From Emiliania huxleyi CCMP1516 (lineage: Eukaryota > Haptophyta > Isochrysidales > Noelaerhabdaceae), in NCBI RefSeq assembly GCF_000372725.1, contig NW_005202427.1:297059-361058 (forward strand): DNA of 64,000 nt, read 5' to 3'. The notes below the pieces were generated by a model. It ran no database searches, was not told where the DNA came from, and saw nothing but the letters and a program-made list of their open reading frames with translations. This document shows, one piece after another, positions 50,755 to 59,746 of this stretch (position 1 is its first letter; every line of letters begins with the position of its first letter). The translations under genes and the position numbers were made by a program.

Positions 50755-52523
50755 GACCGACCCCTCGGCCGGGTCCACTCGCCCCGAGGGGGCTCTCCTC
50801 GCCTCCTCCCACCCCTGCCGGCGTCTCCGCTTGCCAGGCGGCGGAACCACCCCACTCGTCCCAGCCTCCCTCGCGCGACCCTGCGGAATCCCCAGTCGCT
50901 CGATCCCACCCGCCGCCTCCCTCCACCTCGCCCTCGCCGCCGCCCCCCTCCGCCTCGCCCGCCGCCTCCCTCCGCGTCGCCGTCGCCGCCGCCCCCCTCC
51001 GCCTCGCCGTCGCCGCCGCCTCCCTCCGCGTCGCCGTCGCCGCCGCCTCCCTCTGCCTCGCCGTCGCCGCCACCCGGCTCGCCGCCGCCGCCCTCGCCGC
51101 CGCCGCCCAGCCCGCCTCCGCCAAGCCCGCCGCCGCCGTCGCCGCCGCCCTCTCCGCCCCCGTCGCTGCCGCCCTCTCCGCCCCCGTCACCGCCGCCCTC
51201 TCCGCCCCCGTCGCCGCCGCCCTCGCCGCCGCCCTCGCCGCCGCCATCACCTCCGCCGCCCTCCGCCCCGCCCTCCGCCCCGCCCTCCGCCTCGCCGTCG
51301 CCGCCGCCTCCCTCGGCCTCGCCGTCGCCGCCGCCTCCCTCCGCCTCGCCGTCGTCGCCGCCGCCTCCCTCTGCCTCGCCGTCGCCGCCACCCGGCTCGC
51401 CGCCGCCACCCTCGCCGCCGCCGCCCAGCCCGCCTCCGCCAAGCCCGCCGCCGCCGTCGCCGCCGCCCTCTCCGCCCCCGTCGCTGCCGCCCTCTCCGCC
51501 CCCGTCACCGCCGCCCTCTCCGCCCCCGTCGCCGCCGCCCTCGCTGCCGCCCTCGCCGCCGCCATCACCTCCGCCGCCGCCCTCCGCCCCGCCCTCCGCC
51601 CCGCCCACGCCGCCGCCGCCAACGTCGCCTTTACCTGACGTGGACCCGCCGTGCTTCCCGAGCTCTGCGACGGTTCAGCGCGCCGACGGCGAGACCGCCC
51701 TCCTCTCCTCCCTCTCCGCCGGCGACTCGATCCTCGCCGCGGCGGCCGACGGCACCCTCGCTTTCGATGGCGTGAGAGCGTTTTCATCTGTTTCACAGTC
51801 GCTTACTTCTACTAGGCACCCTCGGCTTCGACGTCGTCTCCTCCTTCTCGCTGGCCCACCCGTCCGCCAAGGCGGCTTTCCTCTCGCTCGCCACCGCGAC
51901 GGCGACGGTCACGCTCACCCCGACGCACAAGCTGCCCGCCGGCCCGGCAAAGGCGCTCAAGCAGGCGTCCGAGGTTGCCGTCGGAGAGACGATCTGGCTC
52001 GCGTCGCCGGCCGCGGGCACGCTCGTGCAGGCGCGTCTATACCCCCAGCACCACACACACATCCCTGCCTCTCCCTATGCGACCCCCCCCCCCCCCCTCC
52101 TGCCAGGGGCCCGTCCTCAAGATAACCAAGGTCGTGGCCGACGGGCTGCACAGCCCGCTCACCAAGCACGGAGGCTGGCCGGTCGTCGACGGCGTCGCGA
52201 CCTCGTACAACAGCGCGGCTGTCGTCGCGCGCAACAAGTACCTCGTCCCGCTCGTCGAGGCGGTCTGCCCCTGCCTCGGCCGCCTCGTCGTGGCGGCCGT
52301 GAACCCCAAGCCGATGCACTACATCGATGGCGAGGTGAGCCCTCTCCCGCCGTCCCAAGTTATATCTCACTTGTCCCCACTCCTCCCCACCCCATCGCCC
52401 ACGTTCGCCTCTCGCTCTCGACCAAAGGTGGTCGAGCCAATCTCATCGCTCGAGGTCGCCGCTGCCGTGGCCGTCACGGCCGCCGCCACTCTTGGCGTGC
52501 GCAAGATCACGGCGCGCAAGTAA
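50755..52523 (+). CDS. Proline-rich protein with Hedgehog/intein (Hint) autoprocessing domain, 5' end missing
   Basis: The coding frame opens after a stop at 50752-50754 and has no ATG before the domain, so at least one upstream exon is unseen. Exons used: about 50755-51769, 51816-52030, 52107-52334, 52428-52523; the first two introns start GC (46 and 76 bases) and the third GT. About 230 residues of SPPP/PSPPP repeats lead to the Hint block: DPPCFPSSATVQRADGE (the Cys nucleophile), LSAGDSILAAAADGTLAFDG, then TLTPTHKLPAG (block-B TxxH), then VVADGLHSPLTKHGG and WPVVDGVATSYN and NKYLVPLVEAV. In Hedgehog this module cuts itself and adds a sterol. Here, self-release of a wall or surface glycoprotein is the inference. 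The C-terminal membrane-like stretch EVAAAVAVTAAATLGV is a possible anchor. Confidence 0.75.
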
Positions 52524-52984
52524 TGCGCGAAGCGGCGCTCCAGCTCGGATCGCGCGGCCGACCAAGCTCTCTACTACGTCCTTCATTGGATCCGCATAGC
52601 GCGCAAGAACGACCTAACTAACAGCTTGTTTGACGCCTGCCAGCCCCGGCGGGAGGCGCGCAGCTGGTGCGGGCGGCTCGGAGCCGCCATGGGGCGCCAG
52701 CAAAAAGTCTGCGTAGCTCGGCGCGTGGGAGTGTGAACTGTGGTAAGGTAGGCAGCACATTCATTAATACCTCCTATGGCGCTGGGCGCTGGTCTATGAG
52801 ATTCACAGAACTTGTTATTGAGAAGAAAATACCTCCAATTTTCTGTGTCGCTCTCGGCGAGCGATATAACGCGGGCCCGAATAAATAAAAACGGACACCT
52901 CTCTAAAAAACACGCCTGCGTGGATCGCGTCACACCAATCCTCGCTACCCCGCGGCCAAAGGATATTCACCTCGAGAACCTCGA
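52524..52984. other. Spacer, no gene seen
   Basis: About 460 bases, AT-richer around 52740-52900. No coding support on either strand. Confidence 0.5.
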
Positions 52985-53290
52985 GAGCACTTGGAGCACT
53001 TGGAGTGCAATCAGTAACCTCACATCCAGGGCCGAGGAGCTCAGAAGCGCACCCAGCGGGCCGGATGATCGGTATCGGGTTGCGGGCAAGAGAGCCCTAG
53101 CCCCGGGGGTGCGCGTTCGCAGGGCAAGGGCTGTAAAGTAAACACGGGTCTCCGAGGGTTGGCTCCGCGCTCCGGGTTTCCCCTAGCAGCAGACCGCCCC
53201 CTCTACTCGGAGCTATAATGGACACGACACGCACTCTCACACGACGTCACCGCTCAGGACCCCTTCGCACGAGGTCCTCATCCTCACTCC
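52985..53290 (+). repeat. Dispersed repeat family A, left arm of an inverted pair
   Basis: It starts GAGCACTTGGAGCACTTGGA, runs through CCCAGCGGGCCGGATGATCG and GGTGCGCGTTCGCAGGGCAA, then AACACGGGTCTCCGAGGGTT up to TCCTCACTCCGAG. The second half matches 31860-32035. A copy in the other orientation lies at 54870-55045. Confidence 0.88.
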
Positions 53291-53373
53291 GAGAGAGAGA
53301 GAGCGTTCGCCGGCGGCGTCTTGACGAGAGATCAAACGGCGATCCAAACCGCCGATTTTCGAGCTTCGGGGAT

Positions 53374-54441
53374 ATGGGACAGCTCGCCGTTCCCGAAGAG
53401 GCGGCCAGCTCGCTCAGCACGCTCGCGAGCCAACGCGTGGCTGTGTGCATGGTCGGCGCGGTGCGCACGCTCCTCCTCGGCGCGGTCCACCATTCGGTCA
53501 AGAAGAACCTCCTCCACGCTCAGCTTGTGCCGGCCGATCTCTTCCTGCACCTCCACCTGGGGTGGGATTACACGGCCCATGCCGGCAACCACGGTGCGCG
53601 TGGCGAGCAGGTTTCGCGGTCCGACGAGCGCTTGAGGAAGGCGATCGAGCACCTCAATCCCGTGAACGTGTCGCTGGTTGAGCAGAGCGACTGCAGCAGC
53701 GCGGAGATGAGGTCGCTGAAAGTGTGCGCGGAGATCGCGGCGAGAAAGCGGTCCGACAAGGGCGGCGCGCTTGCCGGGTACCTGCAATACATGTGGATCG
53801 CGCGCAGCCTACAGACCGTCATGGCCTACGAGCGTGCGCACGGCCTCACCTATGCATGGGTGATCCGCACGCGACCCGACCTCGCCTTTTTCGACCGCGT
53901 GCCACCGGCGGTCACCATGTCGCCGCGCCGCATGGTCCTGATGGAGAAGGAGTCGAGCCCAGCCTACTTCGACGCCTTCTTCATGATCCCGCGCCCGCTG
54001 CTGGACGACTTTGTCGACGGCCTCCTCGCCTTTTGGGACTCGGAGACCACGCTGCCGTGGCCTCCCGAGTTTCGCTTTTTCCCATGGATGCGTTCACGAC
54101 GGCGCTTCCCGTGGGGCTACGCACTCATCCCCGCGGCGCTGGTGCGATCCGCCGGCGGCAACACGGGCTCGCCCGACTGCTGGCGCCTCTCGCTCAAGGA
54201 GACGCCGCAGTTCATTTACGAGCTGCAGGGCACGGCTTGGGGGCGCGGATCAACGGGTGAGCTCCTGCCGTTCAGGCGCGCGTGCGAGGTCTTCTTCGCG
54301 TCACTCTGGGGGAGCGTCGTCTCGCACCCGACAGCGCCGGCTCCAGTGCCGCGGAGGCCGTACTCGGGCCACAACCCTACGGTGCGGAAGTCAGCAGCGA
54401 GCGCCGTTAGCCGCGCGTCTCACCGCACCACCGTCGGGTGA
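53374..54441 (+). CDS. Putative glycosyltransferase-like protein
   Basis: The intronless 355-residue protein starts MGQLAVPEEAASSLSTLASQ. It has a Rossmann-like first strand (RVAVCMVGAVRTLLLG), then a central YAWVIRTRPDLAFFDRVPP motif. The (I/V)RTRPD(L/V) block and the later AYFDAFFMIPRPLLDDFVDG occur in GT-A-like algal and plant proteins of unknown acceptor specificity. It ends SHRTTVG. An earlier in-frame ATG (53218) would add 52 residues, but those are encoded by the dispersed repeat and are probably not native. No membrane anchor is seen. The gene sits between two facing family A repeats (52985-53290 and 54870-55045). Confidence 0.6.
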   Translation: MGQLAVPEEAASSLSTLASQRVAVCMVGAVRTLLLGAVHHSVKKNLLHAQLVPADLFLHLHLGWDYTAHAGNHGARGEQVSRSDERLRKAIEHLNPVNVSLVEQSDCSSAEMRSLKVCAEIAARKRSDKGGALAGYLQYMWIARSLQTVMAYERAHGLTYAWVIRTRPDLAFFDRVPPAVTMSPRRMVLMEKESSPAYFDAFFMIPRPLLDDFVDGLLAFWDSETTLPWPPEFRFFPWMRSRRRFPWGYALIPAALVRSAGGNTGSPDCWRLSLKETPQFIYELQGTAWGRGSTGELLPFRRACEVFFASLWGSVVSHPTAPAPVPRRPYSGHNPTVRKSAASAVSRASHRTTVG

Positions 54442-54869
54442 TCGGCGATGTCACGTGGCCGCCCGGTGTGACGCGCTTTTGATTGCAATCTGTGTCCTGC
54501 GGGCAGAGCCTGCGAGCTGGCAGCACCCTGTCGTCTTACGCCCCCATCATACGTGTACGGACAGTGCGAAAGAGGAGGCAGGGTTTACGTTTAGTGGGGA
54601 TTAGGGGCGCACCCTCTAGCCGGCGCGCTCTCTACACGCGACCAGATTCTTGAGGAGTTCGCTGTCGGCGAGCTCGCATCGGTCGGTACCCTCCATCCGT
54701 CCATCCATGAACGGCGGAGCTATTCTCGCGTCCACACCACACCTGGCCTCTGTGCTCTGAAAATTCTTTTATATTTTATATATGTAGGTGCCGGCGCCCA
54801 GGGACGTGCTTTCCCGCCGCCTCGGCCACTCTCTTTAGGTTCGCCATCGGCACGAAGACGTGATGACCT
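54442..54869. other. Spacer inside the inverted repeat pair
   Basis: About 430 bases with a short TA-rich patch (about 54768-54785). No gene. Confidence 0.5.
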
Positions 54870-55045
54870 CGGGGACCCGTGTTTACTTTAAGGCCCTTGC
54901 CCTGCGACCGCGCACCCCCCAGGGCTAGGGCTCTCTAGCCCGTAACCCGATACCGATCATCCGGCCCGCTGGGTGCGCTCCTTAGCTCCCCGGCCCTGGA
55001 TGTGAGGTTACTGACTGCACTCCAAGTGCTCCAAGTGCTCCTTCC
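54870..55045 (-). repeat. Dispersed repeat family A, right arm of an inverted pair
   Basis: The reverse complement reads GAGCACTTGGAGCACTTGGA ... CCCAGCGGGCCGGATGATCG ... GGTGCGCGGTCGCAGGGCAA ... AAGTAAACACGGGTC, matching 52985-53150 closely. The flanking gene lies between the arms. Confidence 0.88.
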
Positions 55046-55175
55046 CGGGCATGGCCTTTATACGGTTCGTGAAGGGTCGGTGCGTGTCGTGCCCCCCCCC
55101 GACCTCGGGTATTCCAATCCGTTCTCCAATGGAACCGCCACTTGGCATTTATACGCTTTTCTCGCCGAGTAGTGT

Positions 55176-55683
55176 CTATATTCTTTTTTTGCGCTTGTCC
55201 AAAATATGGTCTAGCAGTTTCTCACCAATTCTCGCAGCGACCTTCATGCCACCTCGCGTTCTTCCCACTCTTGTCGTTCTCTCTCCTGCTGTCTCTTCGC
55301 CTGACTCATCGCTCTCCTCGGATTCTCTCCTCGGCCTCGTTCTGAGACGCCGCTGTCGTCTGCCGATCTCTTGCTCTCGCTGCTTCTCTCGCCTTTCTGC
55401 GTAACTCCGCTCTCCTCTCCGCGTATTTTGGTCCCTCGAGTTTATCGAGCATTCCTCGCGCAAGGACCACATTTCTGACTCCCACTGCGATCATATCCCG
55501 CCCTGTCATGTCTTTGCTCAGGTCCACTCTCGTTTCGAGCACTTGTACCTCAACTGTCAGTGTTGGCACTGGGGTTCCCTTCGGGTATATCGTGAAGCTG
55601 ACGGCGGGATTTCCACTGGTGTTTCGTCCTCCTCGGGGTCGTCTTCCCCGGCTTCCTTGCGTTCGGCGTGGCTTACCCTCCAT
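55176..55683 (-). pseudogene. Possible retroelement ORF1-like fragment
   Basis: Starting at an ATG at 55683, the frame reads PAVSFTIYPKGTPVPTLTVE then VQVLETRVDLSKDMTGRDMI and a strongly basic, Arg/Glu-rich end. It continues in another frame (about 55472-55176: VGRTRGGMKVAARIGEKLLD), so a frameshift separates the two parts. A (TAGGTTAGG)-like run lies just upstream (55716-55733). The style is that of an ORF1 of LINEs found in this window, but there is no diagnostic motif. Confidence 0.35.
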
Positions 55684-55733
55684 GAGTGAACAGGCGCTTT
55701 ATCCACTCTATACCTAACCTAACCTAACCTCTG

Positions 55734-56096
55734 ACTGTCGTTGCTGTTTCTTGACTGTCTGTGCTTGTTGTGCGTCTTTGGGTCCGGGGTTGTGTTTTTG
55801 TGTGAGTTACCAACTGCACTCCAAGTGAGAAGTGTGCGTCGGGCCGAAGCCCGTCAGGCACTCTCTCCCTAACCCTAGCATTCTCCCGAACCCTAGTGTG
55901 TGTTAGTTGCCTCTGAGGCTCTGTGCTTTCACACCTCGCCCCGTCGTGTCCGTCCCCAGTGTGATTGCGGCCATCCACGACTACGTCGTCTCTAGAGAAC
56001 GTATACAACCCCCTTCTGGTGTCGACCGCGCCCCTCGCGGGGGCACGGCCGGACGTGGCAGCGTCAACTGGTCACGACCAGCACTTTGGGGGAGAC
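55734..56096. other. Spacer, no confident gene
   Basis: About 360 bases; includes CCCTAACCCTAGCA at about 55868, a degenerate telomere-like word. The coding-like plus-strand frame that follows may begin here. Confidence 0.4.
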
Positions 56097-56492
56097 ATGC
56101 CCGACTCACTGGCGGAGGGCCTCGGGGAGGTCCCCGCCAAGGATGTCGCAACCTACGCAAAAGCCGCTTCTGATGAGGCCGCAAGGTGGGCCAAGCGGAA
56201 CGGCGTCGATGCGGGCGCCGGCACGCTCGCCTTTGCCCACACCCTCCTCACATCTCGCCGGAGCGCGAAGGCCAACCGCAAATTTGCACAAACTCCGAGA
56301 CAAAGCCCCTTCGAACGCGCGAAAGCGCCGGCTTTCGAAACTCGGCGCCCGCCCTCTTTCTGGCCGCGTCCCTCCCCTGTCCTCTCGACTGCATTCCTCT
56401 TTTACATACATCGTCTTTCCGTGTGCCGTGTCGATCGACAGTGTCGTGCGTCTCTGCTCTCCCTTTTGGCATTCGCGCTCTCTGACAACTGA
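56097..56492 (+). CDS. Hypothetical protein, low confidence
   Basis: From an ATG at 56097 the frame reads MPDSLAEGLGEVPAKDVATY then AKAASDEAARWAKRNGVDAG, a protein-like composition for the first 60 codons. It then becomes Arg/Pro/Ser-rich and probably non-coding. The frame is also open upstream. The opposite strand here lies next to the Tudor-like gene. No family is recognised. Confidence 0.25.
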   Translation: MPDSLAEGLGEVPAKDVATYAKAASDEAARWAKRNGVDAGAGTLAFAHTLLTSRRSAKANRKFAQTPRQSPFERAKAPAFETRRPPSFWPRPSPVLSTAFLFYIHRLSVCRVDRQCRASLLSLLAFALSDN

Positions 56493-56519
56493 TTACCTTG
56501 GTGATGGTAAGCACATCCA

Positions 56520-57110
56520 GCGCGTCCATAATTTCCTAAATCGCCGCCGCCCCCCTCGACGCCGCTCCCCTCGCCGCCGGTGGCGACCGCGCTGCCGATG
56601 TCGGTCGCGCTGGCCGGCAGCGCGTCCGCAGCCTCGTCGCTGCCCTCGCCGTCGCTGTCCTCGCCGCTGGTGGGGGCCGCGCCGCCGGCGCCGAGCGTCA
56701 CCCGCCTCCACGTCTCTTCCTCTAAGTTGAGCCAGAAATCCTGGTCGGGGTAGCCGTCGTACTCGACCGCGTGCACGAGCCGGCCGTCCGAACCCTCCTC
56801 CCACCCCGTGATGGTGCCCGGCCACCACCTCTGCTCGCCCAGGATCTCCACGTGTGTGCCTGTCTCGACGACAGCGTGCCCGGCGATCCTCGCCGCCGCG
56901 TCCACGCGCAGCCGCTTGCGCCGCGCCGTCTTAGACTCCGCGGGCTGCGGCAGCACGTAGTTCGGGCCGTACTCCGCCACGCCCGCGAGGACCTCGGCCG
57001 CGCTCACCGTCTCGACCGCGGCCTCGACCGGCGGAGGGGGGAGCTCGACCCGTCGTTCGACCCGTCGTTCCGTGAACTCCCGCGCCAGCCGCTCGCCAGC
57101 CGCTCCCTGA
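56520..57110 (-). CDS. Tudor-like domain protein, partial model
   Basis: The minus-strand frame carries GTHVEILGEQRWWPGTITGW then EYDGYPDQDFWLNLEEETWR, a Tudor/agenet-type beta-barrel of about 55 residues that binds methylated or disordered tails in other proteins. Upstream it reads EFTERRVERRVELPPPPVEA then AAEVLAGVAEYGPNYVLPQP without a stop or ATG for about 60 codons, so a 5' exon is needed. One candidate with MADGRPRITVTSARTATASL lies at about 57228 in another frame. Downstream an acidic Gly/Ser tail ends near a GTAATC donor at about 56504. The gene is incomplete at both ends in this model. Confidence 0.5.
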
Positions 57111-57492
57111 TGGTGATGCGATGCGCCGCCCGTCGGTCGACGCCCTCGCGCTCGCCCCTGCGCTCAACCAACGACGCCGTCGCTGTCCTCGCCGACGTGA
57201 CCGTGATCCGAGGCCGCCCATCCGCCATTGATGCAGCCGAGATGCAATCCGAAACTGTGCTGTCCCCCCCGCTGCCCCCGGACACGTCCCTCCCTGTCCC
57301 GACTCGTTCCTACTTATAACAAATCTTTATTTTCGCCGACTCAGTCACACGACACACCCGCAAGGGGCAAGGGAAAAACCGCGCGGTCAAATCGCGTCGC
57401 GGACGCAAACGCAGGGACCCGCCGCGGCGTTCTCTCGAAATCGCAAGTCCTCGTCTCGACGCGAGCCATCGAGGGGCTCCACCCGGAGCGTC

Positions 57493-58371
57493 TCACACGA
57501 TCGGCGGCAGCTTCGAGTCACTCTTTCGCGCGCGGCGCGCCTTGTCGCGCTCGAGCATCTCTCGCGACATCAGGACGCCGTCGTCCGCCGCCTCGATCTC
57601 CGCGTTCTCCTCCTCCGCCGCCGCGCGCCCCCGCGCCATGCCGTCGCGCATCATGGCGACGTTCCTGCCCACCTGCTCCGTGCCGAGCAGCGAGCCCTCC
57701 GTCTCCTCGTCCCAAGAGGTGGAGAGGACGCCCCACGTGATGCCGGCAAAGGAGAGAGCAAAGCACGCCTGCGTCGCGTACGCGATCACCTGCCGAGGCG
57801 GGGGGAGGGGCGAGGGCGTGGCGCGGGAGAAGTGGCGCGGGGAGGGAGGCGCGGGGAGGAGGAAAGCGGGACGGGCGGGCGCCTGCGGCGGTACGTCGAG
57901 GTCGAGCTGCGTGTTTGCATAGTAAGCGCCGACAAAGACGAGGAAGGAGCCAAACACGGGCAGTCCCGCGAAGGGGACCACGCGCGAGAGCATCCGGTTC
58001 GAGACCACCTCGGGCATCACGCCCGCACTCGGATCGACCGGCGACATCTCCTCTGCCGTGTACGCCGTCTGCCGGAGCGCCGCCCGGCCGCGGCGCGCCT
58101 CGTCCGGATCAGCGCCAGCCGCCTGCCGCATCGCCTCGAGCGCGCTCCGGCCGCGCGCCGCGGCGGCCTCCGCCTCAGAGATCGCCGACTGCCCGCCCGC
58201 CGCATCCAGGAGGCTGCCGCCGCCCTGCGCGCCCTCCGCCGACGCCTGCTGCTTGCTCGCAAAGCCCTTCCCGCCACCGCCGCGCTTGGCGGCCATGCGG
58301 ACGTCGACCGCGGGCCGCGCCGGCGCTCGGGCGTAATAGCCGGTGGCGGTAGCCAAGATCGCAACCAGCAT
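57493..58371 (-). CDS. PAM68-type photosystem II assembly factor
   Basis: Two exons, 58371-57883 and 57789-57493, give 261 residues through a GC-AG intron of 93 bases. The joined protein has the PAM68 core: MPEVVSNRMLSRVVPFAGLP (about 119-138), a first membrane span (about 132-152), DVPPQ joined to VIAYATQACFALSFAGITWG (second span) and VLSTSWDEETEGSLLGTEQV, the SSWD...GSLLG mark of the family. In plants and cyanobacteria PAM68 helps insert D1 and CP47 during photosystem II assembly in the thylakoid. The N-terminus (MLVAILATATGYYARAPARP) looks like a short leader followed by a Gly/Ala linker. The C-terminal basic/acidic extension (about 195-261) is longer than in plants. Confidence 0.85.
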   Translation of the reverse strand: MLVAILATATGYYARAPARPAVDVRMAAKRGGGGKGFASKQQASAEGAQGGGSLLDAAGGQSAISEAEAAAARGRSALEAMRQAAGADPDEARRGRAALRQTAYTAEEMSPVDPSAGVMPEVVSNRMLSRVVPFAGLPVFGSFLVFVGAYYANTQLDLDVPPQAPARPAFLLPAPPSPRHFSRATPSPLPPPRQVIAYATQACFALSFAGITWGVLSTSWDEETEGSLLGTEQVGRNVAMMRDGMARGRAAAEEENAEIEAADDGVLMSREMLERDKARRARKSDSKLPPIV

Positions 58372-58628
58372 TTTCACTTGGGGCCAGGTGGCGTTTATTT
58401 TTGCTTGGGCGGCCCTGATGCCGGGGTAGGTAGGTAGGGTCTGGGCCCTCCCGTCGGGTTTTTCCCTCTTCCACGCTGGAATTTTCACAGCATAAAAAGA
58501 AATTTTCCCGCGGAAATCACGATGTCAACCCTCCCCAAATGGGTGATCTGATGCTTGTAGGGCTTGAGAGTGGCCTGCCATGTCACAAGAAGGACTGTGG
58601 TTGCAGGAGAGTACCACCAACCATCACT
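58372..58628. other. Spacer with GTAG repeats
   Basis: About 260 bases between PAM68 and the LINE endonuclease fragment; includes a GGTAGGTAGGTAGGG run at about 58422-58438 (repeated as GGTAGGTAGG at 58692 and 61214). No gene. Confidence 0.6.
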
Positions 58629-59560
58629 CTAGTTGGTATAGTACCCCACCTTCACCCCTCCCATGATTTCTTTTTTAGTTTCCCATAAGTAAGGTAGGTA
58701 GGTAGGTAGGTATGGGTCGTCTGCCCCATAGTATTCGACCGCCACAATCTCATGGTCTTTCCCGCATACTCCTGGCATGATGTGTACGCGCCCCATCACA
58801 TTCGCTAGCGCCGGGGTGACTATCCAGTTGTCAATTTGCGTGCCCGCCCGGTACGTTGCGTCATTCGCCATCGCTCTCAGGTCTCGCCCCACTTCGGTCA
58901 GCATGCTGTTGAACATCTTGTCTGAGAGGGTCCGCTCCTTTTTGCCTCTGTTTCGTAGGAAGGCCTCCGTCTCGGCGTTGAAGTCTCCACCGATCATGTA
59001 CTCCCCGTCGATTTTGTCTAGCTCGTCCCTTAGGCTCTCCCACGCGTCTTGCGCTGGGTCCTTTGTTTCTGTGTCGTCCGTTCCTCCGCTCGCCGCCACC
59101 GTTATCTTAGCCCGTCCCCTCACTGGCATGTAGACTCCTATCTGTGTCCACTCCAGTCCGCTTGCCGCGTCCTCCATCTCCACTTTCACGACGCGACCTC
59201 TCACCACCTCTTCCATGGACACCTCACCCTTCCCGTCTCTCTTTGCTTGGAGGTGGTCTGAGTCCCACACAATCAACACCCCCGCTTTGAGCGCGCGCGA
59301 GGCCGGGTCATTGTAGGCTGGGGTCCCGCACGCCTCTATCCCCATCGTCTCTAGGTACTCTATCACTTCGCGCATTTCCTTCTCGCCTAGGTGCGTATCT
59401 GCCAGCGTGGCGAGCCACACCCCTCCCTCCTTGATGTATCTGATGATCTCCACCAACTTCTTTGTTGCCTCCCGTCCCGTGTTGCGGATCGGTGCGCCTC
59501 CCCCCTCTTTTAGTTCCCGGATTTCCTCCATCGCCCCCTCTATGCTCTCGAGGCCAGGGA
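58629..59560 (-). mobile_element. LINE endonuclease-domain fragment
   Basis: The minus-strand frame encodes an APE-type endonuclease of a non-LTR retrotransposon: VWLATLADTHLGEKEM (metal-binding Glu region), WTQIGVYMPV, YMIGGDFNAETEAF (catalytic Asp-Asn), ATYRAGTQIDNWIVTP and KDHEIVAVEYYG (terminal Asp-His). It stops at 58629, before any reverse transcriptase, so the element is a 3'-incomplete or broken copy. Codons upstream of about 59560 overlap the phosphoribosyltransferase promoter and are not element-like. A GGTAGGTAGGTAGG run sits at its end (58692-58715). Confidence 0.75.
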
Positions 59561-59746
59561 AGGATGGGTGTATAGGAGAAAAGCGCAGCTTTTCTTCTGC
59601 AACGCGCCCCCAAATACCCCTCGCAAGAACCTCAGGAGCGACAAAACAACAACTCTCTCTCTCTCTCCCTCCCTCTCTCTCTCTCTCTCTCAGGAGCGAC
59701 TCCGCGCTGAGGGCCGACCCAACCTCCCTCACTGACTGCACCTTCC

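Noticed and set aside
50453..51775. 440-codon frame rich in Arg and Pro before the Hint domain
   Set aside because: It is frame-shifted relative to the Hint block; the frame joined to CFPSSATV gives regular SPPP repeats instead.
55716..55733. ACCTAACCTAACCTAACC as a telomere array
   Set aside because: Only about three units with a 5-base period, too short and different from the CCCTAA arrays at 27.8 kb.
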